Positions 1-16,305 of a stretch of 64,000 nt of DNA are shown here, in pieces. The number at the start of each line of letters is the position of its first letter. The first letter of the stretch is position 1. The DNA is from Epiperipatus broadwayi (lineage: Eukaryota; Onychophora; Udeonychophora; Euonychophora; Peripatidae), in contig JAQFVV010012423.1 in NCBI GenBank assembly GCA_028023455.1, forward strand, positions 9,340,269-9,404,268, written 5' to 3'. Position numbers and translations under genes: made by a program. Under the pieces are notes generated by a model, which saw only the letters and a program-made list of their open reading frames with translations, was not told the origin of the DNA and did not search any database.

Positions 1-60
1 TTTCCAAATGTAATTTCTCTACTTTCTTATTTATTCCTTTCTGGTACTATTTCTGATTTT

Positions 61-595
61 CTAGCATATCAATTTTGAAATCATTATAAGATTTTGATAT
101 TTTAATAAATTTATTATCAATTTTGTTTTCAATTTCTTTTCTGAATTCAATAAATCTTGTTTGACATTTATGATCTCTTTCTTATCATTTTTCATTTGTA
201 TTTTAAAATCGTTTTGTTTTTTCATATCTTTATTAGTGACCATATCTAATGATAGTTTCATCATCTCATTTTTCATTTTTATTTTGAATTCATCATTTTG
301 TTTTTTCATTTCTTGTGTCATATCTAATGATTGTTTCATCATTACCACCAAATGGTTGAGAATGGATATGAGTCTGTTCCTTTCTTCTTTTGTGTTTCTA
401 CAATCATTGGTGTTTTTTGAGGTTGGATTATTTCTGAGGCAGTCCCCCCAGATATTTCAACAATCTGTTCTACTATATTTTTAAAAGTAGAAGTTTCTAA
501 GCTATCTTTAATAAGATTTTGTATCTGTTCAACCTAAATTCAAGTTCTTTACTAGTTTCTAATTCCATTGCTTTAATTTTACTTCTGGTTATCAT
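61..595 (-). pseudogene. LINE ORF1 / gag-like coiled-coil remnant
   Basis: Read on the minus strand from an ATG at 595, the peptide starts MITRSKIKAMELE and breaks after about 22 codons. An open stretch of 96 codons (351 down to 61) in the same region is almost entirely Lys, Asn, Met, Asp and Gln in coiled-coil-like repeats, such as MKKQNDEFKIKMKN. A second copy with a similar start (MIT, then a stop, then GKAKMEAQ) lies near 43.61 kb, so this is a dispersed element and not a host gene. A basic/coiled-coil N-terminal ORF fits a non-LTR ORF1 or a gag. No zinc knuckle or RT follows here, so the clade is open. Confidence 0.4.
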
Positions 596-3500
596 TTAAT
601 ATATATATATATATTATGTTGTATATGTTTCGTAAAATAACTTTATGCAATTTTATTTCAAACTAATTTTTTTTTTTACTTATCAAGTAATTTGATAGAC
701 ATCATAAAGACTTTCCTGATATTCATACATTTAACATGAATTATGATTTAATTTTTATTTGATTATCATTTTGTTTATTTATTTATTTAAATGCGCTACT
801 TTATATCTTATTTTATGCTTTGTTTATTTGTCTGATTACATGACTATTTTATTAGTATCTCTCTATTCTGTTTCTCATTTGTCTAGTTTCCATTTAGTAT
901 ATATTAAAACTATTAGAATATCATGAAATAATCATAAAATTTTAGGCCCCTAAAGTTTAGTACCATATGTACCAGGATGATCATAATGTAATAGATTGAA
1001 AATGTGCAATAGGAGAACAAAAGAGCCTTTGGATTTGTAAGGATGGATATGTTTTGGATTGGTATATATGTGATGGGATAATATACAATGTTTATTTAAG
1101 AGCGCCATAGATTTGGGAAGCATATGTAATGAGGATGAACTATTCTCCTTGAGAGATTAATATTATTGGTCTTTCATGTAGGGCATTAAACCTGATTAGG
1201 TAAGTCAGCTATCTGATGATTTACCTAAGTTTTATGAAATGGTCCCATGATGATTATTGATTAAATGGGATGGAATTCACATTTACATAACATTTATTAT
1301 TTAACCTCTCCTTGATTCTTATTATGTCACAGAGTTCAAACTCAGGGAGTATGTATATGTACTCTATTTTAAGGTATGATTATTTTGTGACTGACATGTG
1401 CCTTGTATATGTGTATTTTATGATTAACTGAAAAACTGAAAAATAAAATGGAAAACAGTCACTTTAATTTAATATTTAATGTTTAACAAATTAATTTTGA
1501 GAATGGTTTCCATTTCATGATTGTTTTATAGCAGAAATAATGTGTTGGTTGAACAATGATTGATAATTGTATAGTCATGATTATTCTTTGATTGTATTCG
1601 TTAACTATTTACTAATCTATACCTTTGATCCCTATGAAGAATAGTCATTCCCCATTTTAATATAACAATCTCAAATTTAAATCAAAGACAATCTTAAAAC
1701 TATGTTTTAACAATGAACTCTTTGCTAACTAAACTTTCTATTATCATTTGATCATTAATTTTCAATCCATCTATCTATATTTTATAATTTGTCAAAGGTT
1801 ACTTTTATATTCTGAACCCCCTCAATTTTGTTGTCATATAGATTTATGATAGAACAGACTAATCATCCAAGGGTTTAGTCATGCATTCTGAATAGCAAAT
1901 AATTAATAATTAAGTTAATTAAACACAAAAATATACAACATCAGAAATTGCAATTGTCAAAGTGTGAGTGCTTAATATTATATAATAACAAAGTCTCACT
2001 TTTCAAGTCAGTAGATTAATGTGTCTATTAACAAGCAAGCTTGGGAGGTTTGCACTTATATTTTATTATTAAATGAAAAGTTAATATTATATTTGATGAC
2101 TCCCCTTCCCCATTGACTAATTAATGATTGGATGGATTGACTCCCTATTTCAAAAGAAGGAAATCAATTTAACAAGCAAAATAAAAAATAAAACATAACA
2201 TAAAATATTAATCCAGTATAATCTGGCCAGTTCATATTATAATTCATATTGGAGAATGTTTGAGTATCTTTTTCTTTAGAAAAGTTCCTTTGCATTAACT
2301 GGATGGTAATTAATCTGATGGTATTCAGTCACCATATGAATCTTCATGGTGATGACTTCTTTTATAAACTATCTTTCCTTTGCTGAGATAATTTTTTTAC
2401 TTGGCTGTAGCACAGTGTGGATCTTTTTGTTAGCATGGATGTTAAATTTTAAATGATAATCATATCAGAATTTATGGTTGTATGAGGAGAAACTCCATGC
2501 CCATGATGTTTTCTCACTTCCTAGCCATGCACAATTTGTTTTTTTTTAGCTTATAACTTGGGTTAAAAATATAAGCTTTATGGAATTAAGGTGGTCTCAT
2601 TAATCAACTTCCTCAAGCTGCAATTATTATGGCTTATGAGTTTAATATTGAGAATAGTTAAGATGACAAATAAATTAATTTTAAGAATTTACAAGTAAAT
2701 TTTCTTGACAGCATAATTTATTTGCCTCTCTTTTTTCTTAAAAAAAGAACCAAATTGTTCTATATTGTTTTATCTTTGATTTATTGATGCGTGAGTTTCA
2801 ATTTCACACGTTTGTTTTCATTGTTGACGTCATTTTGATCTTTATAAAATTTTATGCTGGATTAATAAACAAAAAAAAGTTTAACATTAATGATTTCTTT
2901 CTTTTGTTTTTTACTTGCTTGCGTTTAAGGTTTGGTATACATATATGTCAGTATTATCAAGGATATAATTTTAACTGACAATTTTACCCAAAATTACTAA
3001 TATATAATTAAAAATGTGCTTTTGATAATTGTTGGTAGTAATGGTTGAATGGTCAGTAAATATGTCCTTACAATATATATATATTTGAACAGGTTATTGC
3101 AAAGAAATATGCAAGATTCACTTTAGCCAGCTTTGCTTGAATAAAAATGTAGTGATATGTTAAGGATCAACCTTCAGTTTGTACTATAATTTTGGTATAT
3201 TTAAACAAAGTGCAGCTACATGTCACATTATCGTATACTATCACATGCTATGAAGCTTTTTATTCCTGTATAATGCTCTATCAAATAAATACTTATACAA
3301 AATATCAAAAGTTTACAATCCATTTTTGCATTGTATCTTAAATAATATGATGAATTAAAATTAATTGATTTCTAATTATATTACTAATGACAGTTGTATT
3401 TAATTTTAGTGTAGGTATTAAGTCCCCAAATCTTTGAATGGTTGCCAGAACTTTTTTAATCTTGGTCTTGATTAAATTTTATATTCCATCACTATCTAGC

Positions 3501-4724
3501 TGATGAAAATGATTAAAGTATATAATGACAGAGAAACATATAAAGAATTAAGTAATGAATTAGTATAGATCAGTGATTTCTTTATAGCTGTTACGTTTTA
3601 CTAACTGATGTTTTCCAGGTTGTGTCCATCCCAATTAAAGAGAATACTAGCAGTCATTAGGAAATCTCTGGATTTTTTTAGAACTAGACATCTCTTAAAT
3701 TATATATATATAGACAATAATTTATTTATTTTACAATTAGTTTTATTGGTGGGAATCCAGAAGAAAGATAACATAAATTTATTATTGTTTAAATTATATT
3801 TATCATTTCATTAGAAATAATGTCCAATATATATCTTATTGAAAGAGCTTCACAAAATTTGGTGTGATAATAATAAAAATTCCAGAATCAAATATTTTAT
3901 AAACAAATAATTCTGTTTAGACTTGGTTTAACGTTGTTTATATACTCTCTCAGAAAGTTAAGATAATTTAAATTTATGCAATTTTGCATTAGCTATTTCA
4001 AAATTTATAAATCCTGTTCATCTAGGTTATAAATACTTATAGCTCTGAGAACAAAAGTTTCATGTTTATACTAAATTTAATTTATTATTAAGATTCAAGA
4101 TATTATCAGAATATTTTTGAAAAAGATAAATCCACATAGTATAATTTTTTTTTCCTAAGTGCTTTATTTTATATATTTATGATGAATTCAATTATATAGC
4201 CGTTTCTGCATCAAATTACTGTAATATTTAAGGGAAGGGGGTTACACTAAACATTTGCCATATTTCTAAAATCATGTATGTGTAATAAATATATTAAATA
4301 ATAGAAGTTTAATGAAGTTTCTCTATGTATACTTTTCCAAATTACAATTAATATAGTAAAGTAGCAATTAAAAAGTGTCATTGCTAACTTGAAACAATAT
4401 ATTGTAAATGTAATCTAATATATAAATATTAAGAATTATTTCTTCTCATGTTTTTTTCTTCAGAATAACAAATTCAAACATAAGTGTTGATATCAGAAGT
4501 CCCAAACAATTTAAAAAATAATATGAATATTTAATCTTTATTAAGGATGGTTGTAAACAAAGAGAAAGAAAAGTGTTTAAAATAATAAAATAATCTTTTT
4601 GTCTCTCTTCTTAATTTTACTTATCTATTAGTAAAATTTTTAATTTTTTAAAAAAGTAATAAGAGAGATAAATAAGTAAAATTTTGAATAAAAGTTATCA
4701 GTTTTTAAAAGAAAAGAAAAAAAA
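596..4724. other. AT-rich non-coding DNA, no gene recognised
   Basis: Apart from the possible piggyBac remnant near 1-1.3 kb, I see only short AT runs and scattered short ORFs with low-complexity composition. The longest (3608-3814) has no recognisable motif, and its translation reads as random AT-rich sequence. Confidence 0.5.
980..1340 (+). pseudogene. Possible piggyBac-like transposase remnant
   Basis: No long ORF survives, but several short stretches in different frames resemble the DDE domain of piggyBac transposases in the right order. They are LWICKDGYVLDWYICDG (about 1027-1077), then DLPKFYEMV, then LIKWDG (ending about 1270). In the family, a GYV-hydrophobic-F/W-x-IYTG strand is followed by an LPKE segment and a K-W-x-D/N strand. 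Frames change several times and stops interrupt, so it would be dead. This is by-eye similarity only; no terminal repeats or TTAA sites were identified. Confidence 0.3.
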
Positions 4725-4873
4725 TAAGGTTTTAACATTTTTTTTTAAGTGTCATAGCGTCGGCGGGGACACGAACCCCGGATGCGAACCCGCAACCCGG
4801 GCAACTGCCTGCTAGTGCAAGGCAGTCATGCTGACCTCTCGACCACCAATGCAAGACTAAGGTTTTAACATTT
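4725..4873 (-). mobile_element. Short tRNA-type SINE (copy A) with 16-bp target duplication
   Basis: The body (4741-4857, minus strand) reads as a tRNA-like molecule. It has an A-box-like TGGTCGAGAGG, a hairpin in the anticodon-arm position, a GC-rich long variable-arm region, a B-box-like GGGTTCGCATCC, and a 3' end GACGCTATGACAC followed by oligo(A). The same 16-bp sequence taaggttttaacattt sits on both sides (4725-4740 and 4858-4873), showing retroposition and not a resident tRNA gene. Relatives lie at 27.8, 58.2 and 62.9 kb. This copy has an expanded anticodon loop. Confidence 0.85.
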
Positions 4874-7800
4874 CAATAACAATTACTATTTTTAATTAAT
4901 TAAAGTTGTATTTTTTTCTCTTTATTTCTCTAAAACAATGTAATATATTTTTCAAATCAAAGTGTAATTAAAGGATTATACTGTTATTAGGTAATTGGAA
5001 AAAAAAGATTACAAAAAATGTTTTTCAATAAATAGGATATAATTGGAATTTTTTAAAATCAGTTCAAAGTAAAAAAAAACAAAACCTTTTTTTCAGAAAT
5101 ACAATCTATTAATCAGAGTGTAATTCTGTCATGTTTGTAATAATATGTGATTAGATAGATACAAAATTGTTCCAAAAAATATGATGAGAAGTCATGTTAA
5201 AATATTAGATTTCAGTATTTAGACTCATCAGTAATTTATTCTTGATCCAGCTGTTGTAGAAAACAGCAGTAGCAGTTCATCTGTAAAAAGAACAAGAAAT
5301 AATCTTGTAGTCTGAAGTAAAACTAATTTCATTAATAATTTTTATTAGTCATTTATTAGACTAGAGATTATTGAATAATGAATAATATTTCTGTAGTGTA
5401 AATTTCATCACCCCACTCTCATGCAAGGTAGGGATTGGTTTCTATATGCTTTTAATATCTTATGGAGGAATGTAACCATAAACATATGACCAAAGACAAT
5501 GAAAAAGATCCATGACCCCCCCAAGATGCATTATTTTGCAAAATAATTTTTTTTTCCATTTTTGCTGTTGATGTCTTGAGATGAAATTGAATTCATTTTT
5601 TCCTCACAAAAAATATCTTGTTGAATTTAAAGTATTTTTTTTCCATTTAATTTTATAGCACAATATATTTTTAATAGCATTTTAAACTGATCATATTGAA
5701 GTAGTGCATATATTTCATTATTTATTAGCAGCCACAAAAAACAGTTATGATCTTCCTAACTCCAGATGATAAAAAATATATATATAGAAAAAACAGTAAA
5801 AAATTAAAGATGAGTTTTACATCGCCATACAAAACAATTAGTAAAACAATGACATGTTTACTCTGTTATCTGCTGGATATGATTGACATTTTACACATTC
5901 TTTTAATTTAATTTAATTTTTTTATATTGTTATCCTTTCTTTGTGAAATATTTTAATATTTTTCCTAATTGCAGTTTTTCATTGTATTCTATTATCAACC
6001 ATATTCTCTCAAAGATATTTTAAAGAGTGTATTTGGAATAATGTTTACAATGTAAACAGTCTACATCTCTTATGAAAATTATATTTATATTCACCAGAAA
6101 ATATTATTTTATAAAGTCTATATATATATATAAAATTAAAATTGCCTTTATAATAGTAGCTTGAAAAACATAACATCCAGAAAATTGATTAATGCTGAAA
6201 TTGATTGTTCATCTTCCCATTATAATTTGTTAATTTTACTATATGTTTAAAATAATGTTTTTTAGAGTCTTAGTATTATGTTTCATAAGAAAATTCATCT
6301 TTCAGTTTCACTCAATAAAGTCAGTAATTAGTTTTATAGATGGTATGATTGCTATACTAGATTTACACATATCCTACATGTTAAAACAAATAGTGATATT
6401 ACAGATATAAAAATATATCAAAGTTTTAAGAATTGAGAATATTTGCATCTAAATAATAAAAAGTAAAATAAATATTAACATGTGAATGTTTTTATATAAT
6501 GTGAATATATTAAAAAACTAAAAAAGCATTAATTAAAAATTCAAATAAGTTACAAAGTTTGTTTGCTACATTAAAGTACATGTTTTATTGTAATAATCAT
6601 TTTGATGTTTAAATTTATTTGTAAGAACTAAAAAAAATATAATAAATTAAAAACAAAATCCCATACCACAAAAACAAATTAGATTTAATTCGTTTATTTA
6701 AAAATCATAATAGTATACAAAAAATATGTAGACAAATGAATATATACATTTTTTAAAACAAAATATTTGACATTAAATCATTTTTTAAAATAAATAAAAC
6801 ATAGCTACCTCTAATGAGAAATAATAATAATAAAAATCATAATGAAGAAAAGATGAAAATTTTATTGCAAGATCAGATTTTGAAATAATAATTTAAAATT
6901 ACATGGATAATTATTTGTAATTATTTTTATTGCTAAAATTATCTCTCTGACCATAAGAAAATTATTGTTATTATTATATTTTAGACTAAATGAATCTAGA
7001 TTTTAATACGTTTATTGAAATTTTAATTTTAAATATAGTTAACGAGATTAATTCATATATAATAAAGGAATTAAATTTCACATACTCCTGTAACAAAACG
7101 AATTCACTAAAAAATCGACAAAATCATAGCAGATTTAAAGATCTAAAATTATCTAAATAATTGACATATATATGTTTACAATTTTTTTTATTACCATAGA
7201 TTATTAAAAATTTCGAATTATATTTGGCCCCATTTACTTTAAAATATTTATATAAAAATTATTGAAAATTGTAAAGATTTAAAGTAAGTAGGACATTATA
7301 TACTACATTCTTCTTCTAGGTCAATATTGTTTTAATTATATATTTACATTTTTAATCAAAAATAAATTAAAATTTTACAAAAAATATATGAATGTCTAAT
7401 ACAATATATGATAAAAGATTTAATTATGAAATTTCTTAAAAATAAAGTAAAAATTCTTTTACAGATAAAGACGTAAAATATTTTTTTAATATATTAATAA
7501 AATTTAAAAATACTTAAATAAATATATTTTTTAAATCAATAAAATTTTTAGCAAGATTAAAATAAATATAAAAATATATTTTATTACTTTCATTTAAAAT
7601 TTTTAACTTTATTTGAAATATATATATAATAATGTAAAAAGTATTAAATTCATAAACAAGCAATTAAAAAATAATAAATTTCGGAAAAATAAATAAATGA
7701 AAGAAACAAATAAATGGACGAGTTATATTTCATTCAGAGATTATGCTTTCTACAGAGTTTAAGTGACTCTAATAAAAGCCATGTTACTGCCTGATATATA

Positions 7801-9559
7801 ATTTTATTTGTATTTATTTCATTTATTTTTATGACATATATGTAACTCCAAAAAAAAAAAGTTTGTGGTTCCAAAATGATTTAAAATTAAATATTAATTA
7901 AATAAATCTATAATTACCAATGCACTTTCGCACAAATTATATCTAATTAATAAAAATGACACTTACAAAGTTATGAAACATAAATAAAATATTGATAAGC
8001 CATAAAAAAATAAATTATTTATTGATTTGTAAAAATTTACAGATTGTTTACTTTAAATACATGATCAGAGAAATATATAAAAAAAATATAAAGTAGCCTT
8101 TGGCATAAGTATTTTTAAAAAATCCAACTTTCCTGAGTTTAATTCAAATTTTTAAGTATTTCACTTAAACAATTTATTGTAAAAAGTTATATTATAGTTA
8201 GTTTGAAAACTAAGTAAAAAATATCACAATATTGATAAGCATTTTAAAATTACAATTTTTTCATTTTATCTTCATTATAAACAATAAATATAAATGACGT
8301 AGGGCTTTTTTAATACTTAAAACAAACCTCATTATTTTTTCAATTATCAATTAGGCAAAAGTAATTAAATTAAACCCCATTTAATGCATATATATACACA
8401 CATTAAATTTTAATAATCCAAACATCATATATATATATATATATTGTGGAAGGAAATGAATTTTCACACATGCACTATTGGATTGATATATTAAATTTAT
8501 ACATACTCACTGTCACAATAAGAGTTTTAAAAGCATAAGTGAATCATTTATGCTTCGAACTTATCTTTGTATAAGTCAACATCTACTGATCATGCTTAAA
8601 TCATGACTTGATCTTATTATGAGACTGATATTTCAATTGACAACTTATTTGTGCAAATTTAGTTTATATATCACAGGAAAGAGAAAGTTTCTCATTTTTA
8701 ACTACTTATGACTTTGAATTATATTAATCTGAACATATGTAAATAAATAATTTAGCAATTTATATATATGAAAATCTTGTGGAAAAAATAATGCATAATA
8801 ACAGAAAGTAAAAATAAGATGAAGATTGTATAAAAAAGTAGACAAGATAAAAATTGAGTTTGGATCTGAAAAGAACATCTCATTATATAAACAAAGTGGA
8901 TTTATAAATAGAAAAAAATTAATGTTAAAAACAGATCAACATTTGATGAATAATTATAAAACCCATATTTTCTAGAAATAAGATGATTTAGATATATAAA
9001 AACAGGAGATATAAAAATTGTTAAAATTATTATGGAAAATGTTATGTGCAAAAATCTGGCTTTTAACATCAAAATGTTTTCTGGGAACAAGTTCTATGCA
9101 TGAGTTATAAAAATACTTTATCATTGTTAATAATAGTTTATTATTTTCCATCAAACATTATAATTATAATGTATAATTTTGAAATGTATTTATTAATCTT
9201 TGCAAAAATATCAGAATCAAAAATGAATAAAGAGATAGAAAAAAGAGCCTATTATTATATTTTTAAAATACACTCATAAGATTGTCAACAATATTTTAGT
9301 ATAAAAATACAAAGATTACTTAATAAAATAGATTTGATGGTATGACTTATTCATCATTAAACATAGTAGTCTCTCAGCAAGTATGTCCAAAGGAATCTAT
9401 TAACTATCATAATTGATTTTTTAATTCTTTAATCAGCATAATTCATATCTATTTACAGCTTATTGTATTTTCATTTTGTTATTTTTGGTTTAGTTTTAAA
9501 GTCATCCATCAACTCACTTTCTGTAAATTCATTTAATCTATAGCTATTTTTTCACAAAT
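4874..9559. other. AT-rich non-coding DNA, no gene recognised
   Basis: The interval has very low G+C with short AT runs (for example near 6121 and 8429). I see no splice-site-bounded open frame, no tRNA-like fold and no paired inverted repeat of useful length. Confidence 0.5.
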
Positions 9560-9735
9560 CTATTATTTAATTGAGAGGGATTTGAACTCATACGTTTACA
9601 CTCCCTTCTGTAAGTCACTCTATCTAATAACAACAATACACATGACCACATACATGTGTATTAGTTGTATTAGATAGAGGGAATAACTGAAGGAAGTTTG
9701 AAAGTCTGAGTTCAAATCTTTCTTAATTACATCTA
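9560..9735. repeat. Inverted duplication of the family C B-box region
   Basis: Two arms of about 70 bp (9566-9635 and 9652-9730) face each other around a short centre that includes acatgtgt. Each arm carries a GGTTCAAATCC-type box (gatttgaactc on one side, gagttcaaatc on the other) and the stretch ctctatctaat. These match the B-box side of family C at 19.1-20.5 kb, so this is a small palindromic derivative lacking the ribozyme part. Confidence 0.6.
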
Positions 9736-9935
9736 GTTTAAGTACATATACTAGACTTGTATTAAATATTAAATCTATTATTTGTATATCTCTGATAGTA
9801 TCTATGCTCTAGTAATAAACCTTTTATATTTTTTACATTTTTATTACACAATTTGCAAAATCAATCCCAAAATTATTTCATTTTTAAAAGTATTTTCTTC
9901 ATCCAGAATCTCTGGTGAAATTTTTTTTAAAAAAG

Positions 9936-9984
<49 letters not shown>

Positions 9985-12218
9985 TTTATTAAACCTTGTT
10001 TTTTAACTGATAGTGATAATGCAAAGTCACTCACTTAAAAACAAAAAAATAGACTTATTTCCAGTAAAAATTACTTTACAACCACTTTCTGGCTTGGAAA
10101 TTTTGTTTTTCTCAAGACTATGTTAATTCTCTTCTGGATCATGGTGGAAACTAAAGTTATACTTCTTTAATCATATAAACAAACTTACACTAATAAAAAT
10201 TACGTTACTTTTGCTTCTTTATTTAGATTTTTTGGATAGCATTAATCAGTTTTCTAATTCTGCTATTCAGAAGTTCTGAAATATCTTTGCACATGTTACT
10301 CTGTATCATTATTGATGTTTATCATGTATTTGTATTTGTTGTCTGCTTTTCAGTATTTTAATTTTGGAACTTTTTTCATGATAAAGTTAATTGGCTTTTG
10401 AATCTGATTTTTAGCATCATGATTAAAACCATTATATGTCTGCAAGAGAATAATGCTTGCATGGTTTGATGCAATAATAGAGTATGGAACTTATGGTTTA
10501 TGGATTACACTCAAGTCTGTCACTTCTAGCACATGATCTTTTTATGAACTACTGAACATTAAAGTCAGTGAATTATTTTTCTTTTGCTATACTTTGACTT
10601 ACAAATATCAAACTTATTCAAGCTCTATTTTTATTATCTACAGTTACTATCTTTAAGTTTTTGTCTTTTATTAATGACACCAGTTTTATAATGGTAACAA
10701 ATAATCACCTTCATAACACATTCATCCAATTTTTTTATTATAAAGTGATTCAAAATCTTTGAACAACTCTTTAGCATATTTTATTGTGTTTTTCATCAAC
10801 TTGTTCTTTGATTTTCCCTTAAAACCAAATTAAAAACTATTTTAGTTATTTTCATATTATCTATATATTGCAGTATATCCAAAATTTTCAATTTCACTTC
10901 AAGCATCTCATGTAAAAAAAAGTCCATTCTATCTATCTTCTCATGAACAGTTTTATTTGCTTCTACACATTTGCATCCAAAATGTGAATTTTAACTTCTC
11001 TTTGAATTTTCTCTACAATATCTAATATTCTTTTCAACACATAATGAATCATTTTCACATGTTACATGTGGCACACCAATTTATTTCTCTCCAATTTTTA
11101 TTATATAATCCCTATTGTTTTTCTTCATCAGCTCTTTTTTGTCAATTTTATTTCCCAATTGCTTAAATAATCTTTTTAATTATTTAAAAAAATTTCTAAA
11201 TGAGATTATTCATTTATCATTTTTATATTTACTTCTTCTTAAAAAAACATATTTTTCTTTCTTTACCATTGTTTTGTATTTTTCTTTATTAAATATAAAC
11301 CCCATTCCATTACCCATATTTGCACAAGTCTATCAAATTATTTTTATATTGACCCTATTCTTTTTTTACAGAAATGTATTCATGGCAAAGAAAAGAAGTG
11401 ATAAAACACACATTTTCTTATTCATTATATTTAACATCCTTTACTAATCTTTCTATTGTGAAATTGTTAATTATTTCTGCTTTAATCCTATATTACTTTT
11501 AACACTATCTGACATTAAGAATTATAGTCATTTTTATATAATTTCTCAATCAGATCCAGTGATGTTCCATTCACTATCATATTTCACAAAATTATCCATG
11601 ATTTATTTTTATTTACTCTGTTTGCAAGCTTTTATATACCTATATTTACCTATTAACACACACACATATATATATACACTTTCTTTACTAATTACTAACC
11701 CCGTAAGTTGATTAATGTTACTTTAAATTCTTCCTATACTTCACCATTGTTATTCTTTTCTACTTGCTTAATTATTTTCTAATTATGGTATAAACAAAAA
11801 CTTTACAGACCATCAAAGTTATTGCAGTGGAACTGTAATTAATTAGCATGTTTAGATTAAAGGGTGTGGAACTTTCAGCTCATGGGCCAACTCTAATCAT
11901 CAAAAACTCTCAATCTGGCTCATAGATATTTTCAAAAATATATATAAAATGGCCTTTTATAAAGCTTCTATTTAAACATGCCTTAGTGTAAATATTGAAT
12001 TTAGAATTAAATAAGTAAAATATTTATTTTCTCAATGATATATTTTTTTCTTTTCAATCTTTATAATAGTTCTCATCACTTTATGAAAGGTGGAAATTAT
12101 TGATATTGTGTGGTCTATTTGACAAGGATTTAATTTATGATGTTGAGGACATTTTCTTTGTTTTCATAGTGATTTTGCAGACAAAGAATGTATACTACCA
12201 AAAATAAAATTTAAATTT
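9736..12218. other. AT-rich non-coding DNA with an AT microsatellite
   Basis: A perfect (AT)n tract lies at about 9939-9983. On the minus strand at 10.75-11.15 kb some short stretches look faintly coding (CENDSLCVEKNIRYCRE, then ANKTVHEKIDRMDFFLHEM) but are broken by stops. They could be an old mobile-element ORF. Nothing else is recognisable. Confidence 0.4.
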
Positions 12219-15120
<2,902 letters not shown>

Positions 15121-15122
15121 TT

Positions 15123-15128
15123 TTTATT
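15123..15128 (-). promoter_or_regulatory. Candidate poly(A) signal
   Basis: AATAAA on the minus strand lies about 80 nt past the stop codon of the terminal exon. A second AATAAA overlaps the stop codon itself (15207-15212). The downstream one is better placed for a 3' UTR. In DNA this AT-rich the hexamer is common, so the assignment rests on position alone. Confidence 0.4.
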
Positions 15129-15207
15129 TTTTGGAACAATATTTGGTAGTAACGTTAGTCTAAATAAGGCAGTCACAGTTATGCTTATGGTTGTTTTTAA
15201 GGTTACT

Positions 15208-15578
15208 TTATTCAGAAACTACTTTGCACAAAGAGATATAACCACAATATCGCGCTCTCAATCTCTCAACGAAATCTCTTCCGATGGTAGGATATCGCAA
15301 AAGCTCAGCACATTCACAAACTACTAAATAAGCAAATGTGTTGTGGGAAGTAAAACGTTTATAGAAAATAATTTTTTTCAGTCCTATTTCTTTTGGAGCA
15401 CTTCTGTTGATATAATTTGCTCCTGTCCATAATTGCCATGTATCTTCAAGCTTGCGACAGTCTTCACCAGGAATTACTTTGAAGGCTAATATAATGTAGC
15501 ACACATTATTATTTCGGTCTCGCGATAAGAATGAAGAACTTTGCGAACTATTGATGTAATCAAATTCTTCAAATGCAC
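15208..15578 (-). CDS. 3'-terminal coding exon of an unidentified host gene
   Basis: The exon begins after a good acceptor (tttacttag, AG at 15579-15580) and runs open for 122 codons to TAA at 15208. It starts AFEEFDYINSSQSS, continues VCYIILAFKVIPGEDC and KLEDTWQLWTGANYI, and ends RARYCGYISLCKVVSE. Composition is that of a folded protein and quite unlike the Lys/Asn/Ile-rich random frames around it. The first two bases complete a Gly codon whose first base is the last base of the exon at 28055, so phases match. No signal peptide or membrane segment is visible. I do not recognise the family. A continuous frame with few Lys/Asn and clean splice signals makes a live gene more likely than a retroelement ORF. 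Confidence 0.75.
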
Positions 15579-15989
15579 CTAAGTAAAGATAAAATAATAA
15601 TAAAAATAATTAGGGAACATATACATTAATAAAAGTGCAGCTTACAATAGCAATGAGAATTACAAAATGATGTTAAAAAGAATGCTAGTTTTAAAAGTAA
15701 ATATTAAATTATTATTAAACAGTTTTAAACATTAGATCACAGATAATTAAAGTAATCTGAATAATTATACTATAAACTGTAATCACTACCTGCATACACT
15801 ATACATGTACATAGATAATCACATACACTAAAATTAATAGATATATAAAAGAAGTAAAGCAATCATTATATATAAGAATACTCTTATAATTTTAGCCTCA
15901 GCTTTACACTATCGTATATGCACATTAGAATGAAGACTTTTGTAAGAAAAAATGTGAATATAGTTTTGGGTTTAATCATCAGTAAAGAT

Positions 15990-16305
15990 TTTCATTATTA
16001 GCTATTACTATCTAACAATACTATCTTTAAGCTAAATCTCTCCTGCTCTCATCTTCATCATATATAACAATACTATAGCTCAATCTCTCCTGCTATCATC
16101 TTCATCTGGTCATTATGGATGATTCAATATTGTTGAAAGAGATACTGATAACAGAAAAAAGATGTCACATCAATATGGGCTCTCGTTATTAGTTATTACT
16201 ATCTAACATTGTTTAAGCTAAATCTTTACTGCTATCATCTGGCCATTATGGATGGGCTTAGTATTGTTGAAAGAGATACTAATAACAGAAAAACGATTTT
16301 ATATC
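15990..16305. repeat. Imperfect tandem duplication, period about 185 bp
   Basis: Two copies share attactatctaaca, aagctaaatct, ctgctatcatct, cattatggatg and gttgaaagagatact in the same order (about 15995-16165 and 16185-16302). A partial internal copy of the aatctctcctgct segment adds complexity. No coding or RNA signature is seen. Confidence 0.6.

Noticed and set aside
10750-11150. Possible Cys-rich exon on the minus strand
   Set aside because: Stops interrupt every extension and no acceptor or donor pairs with the open pieces.
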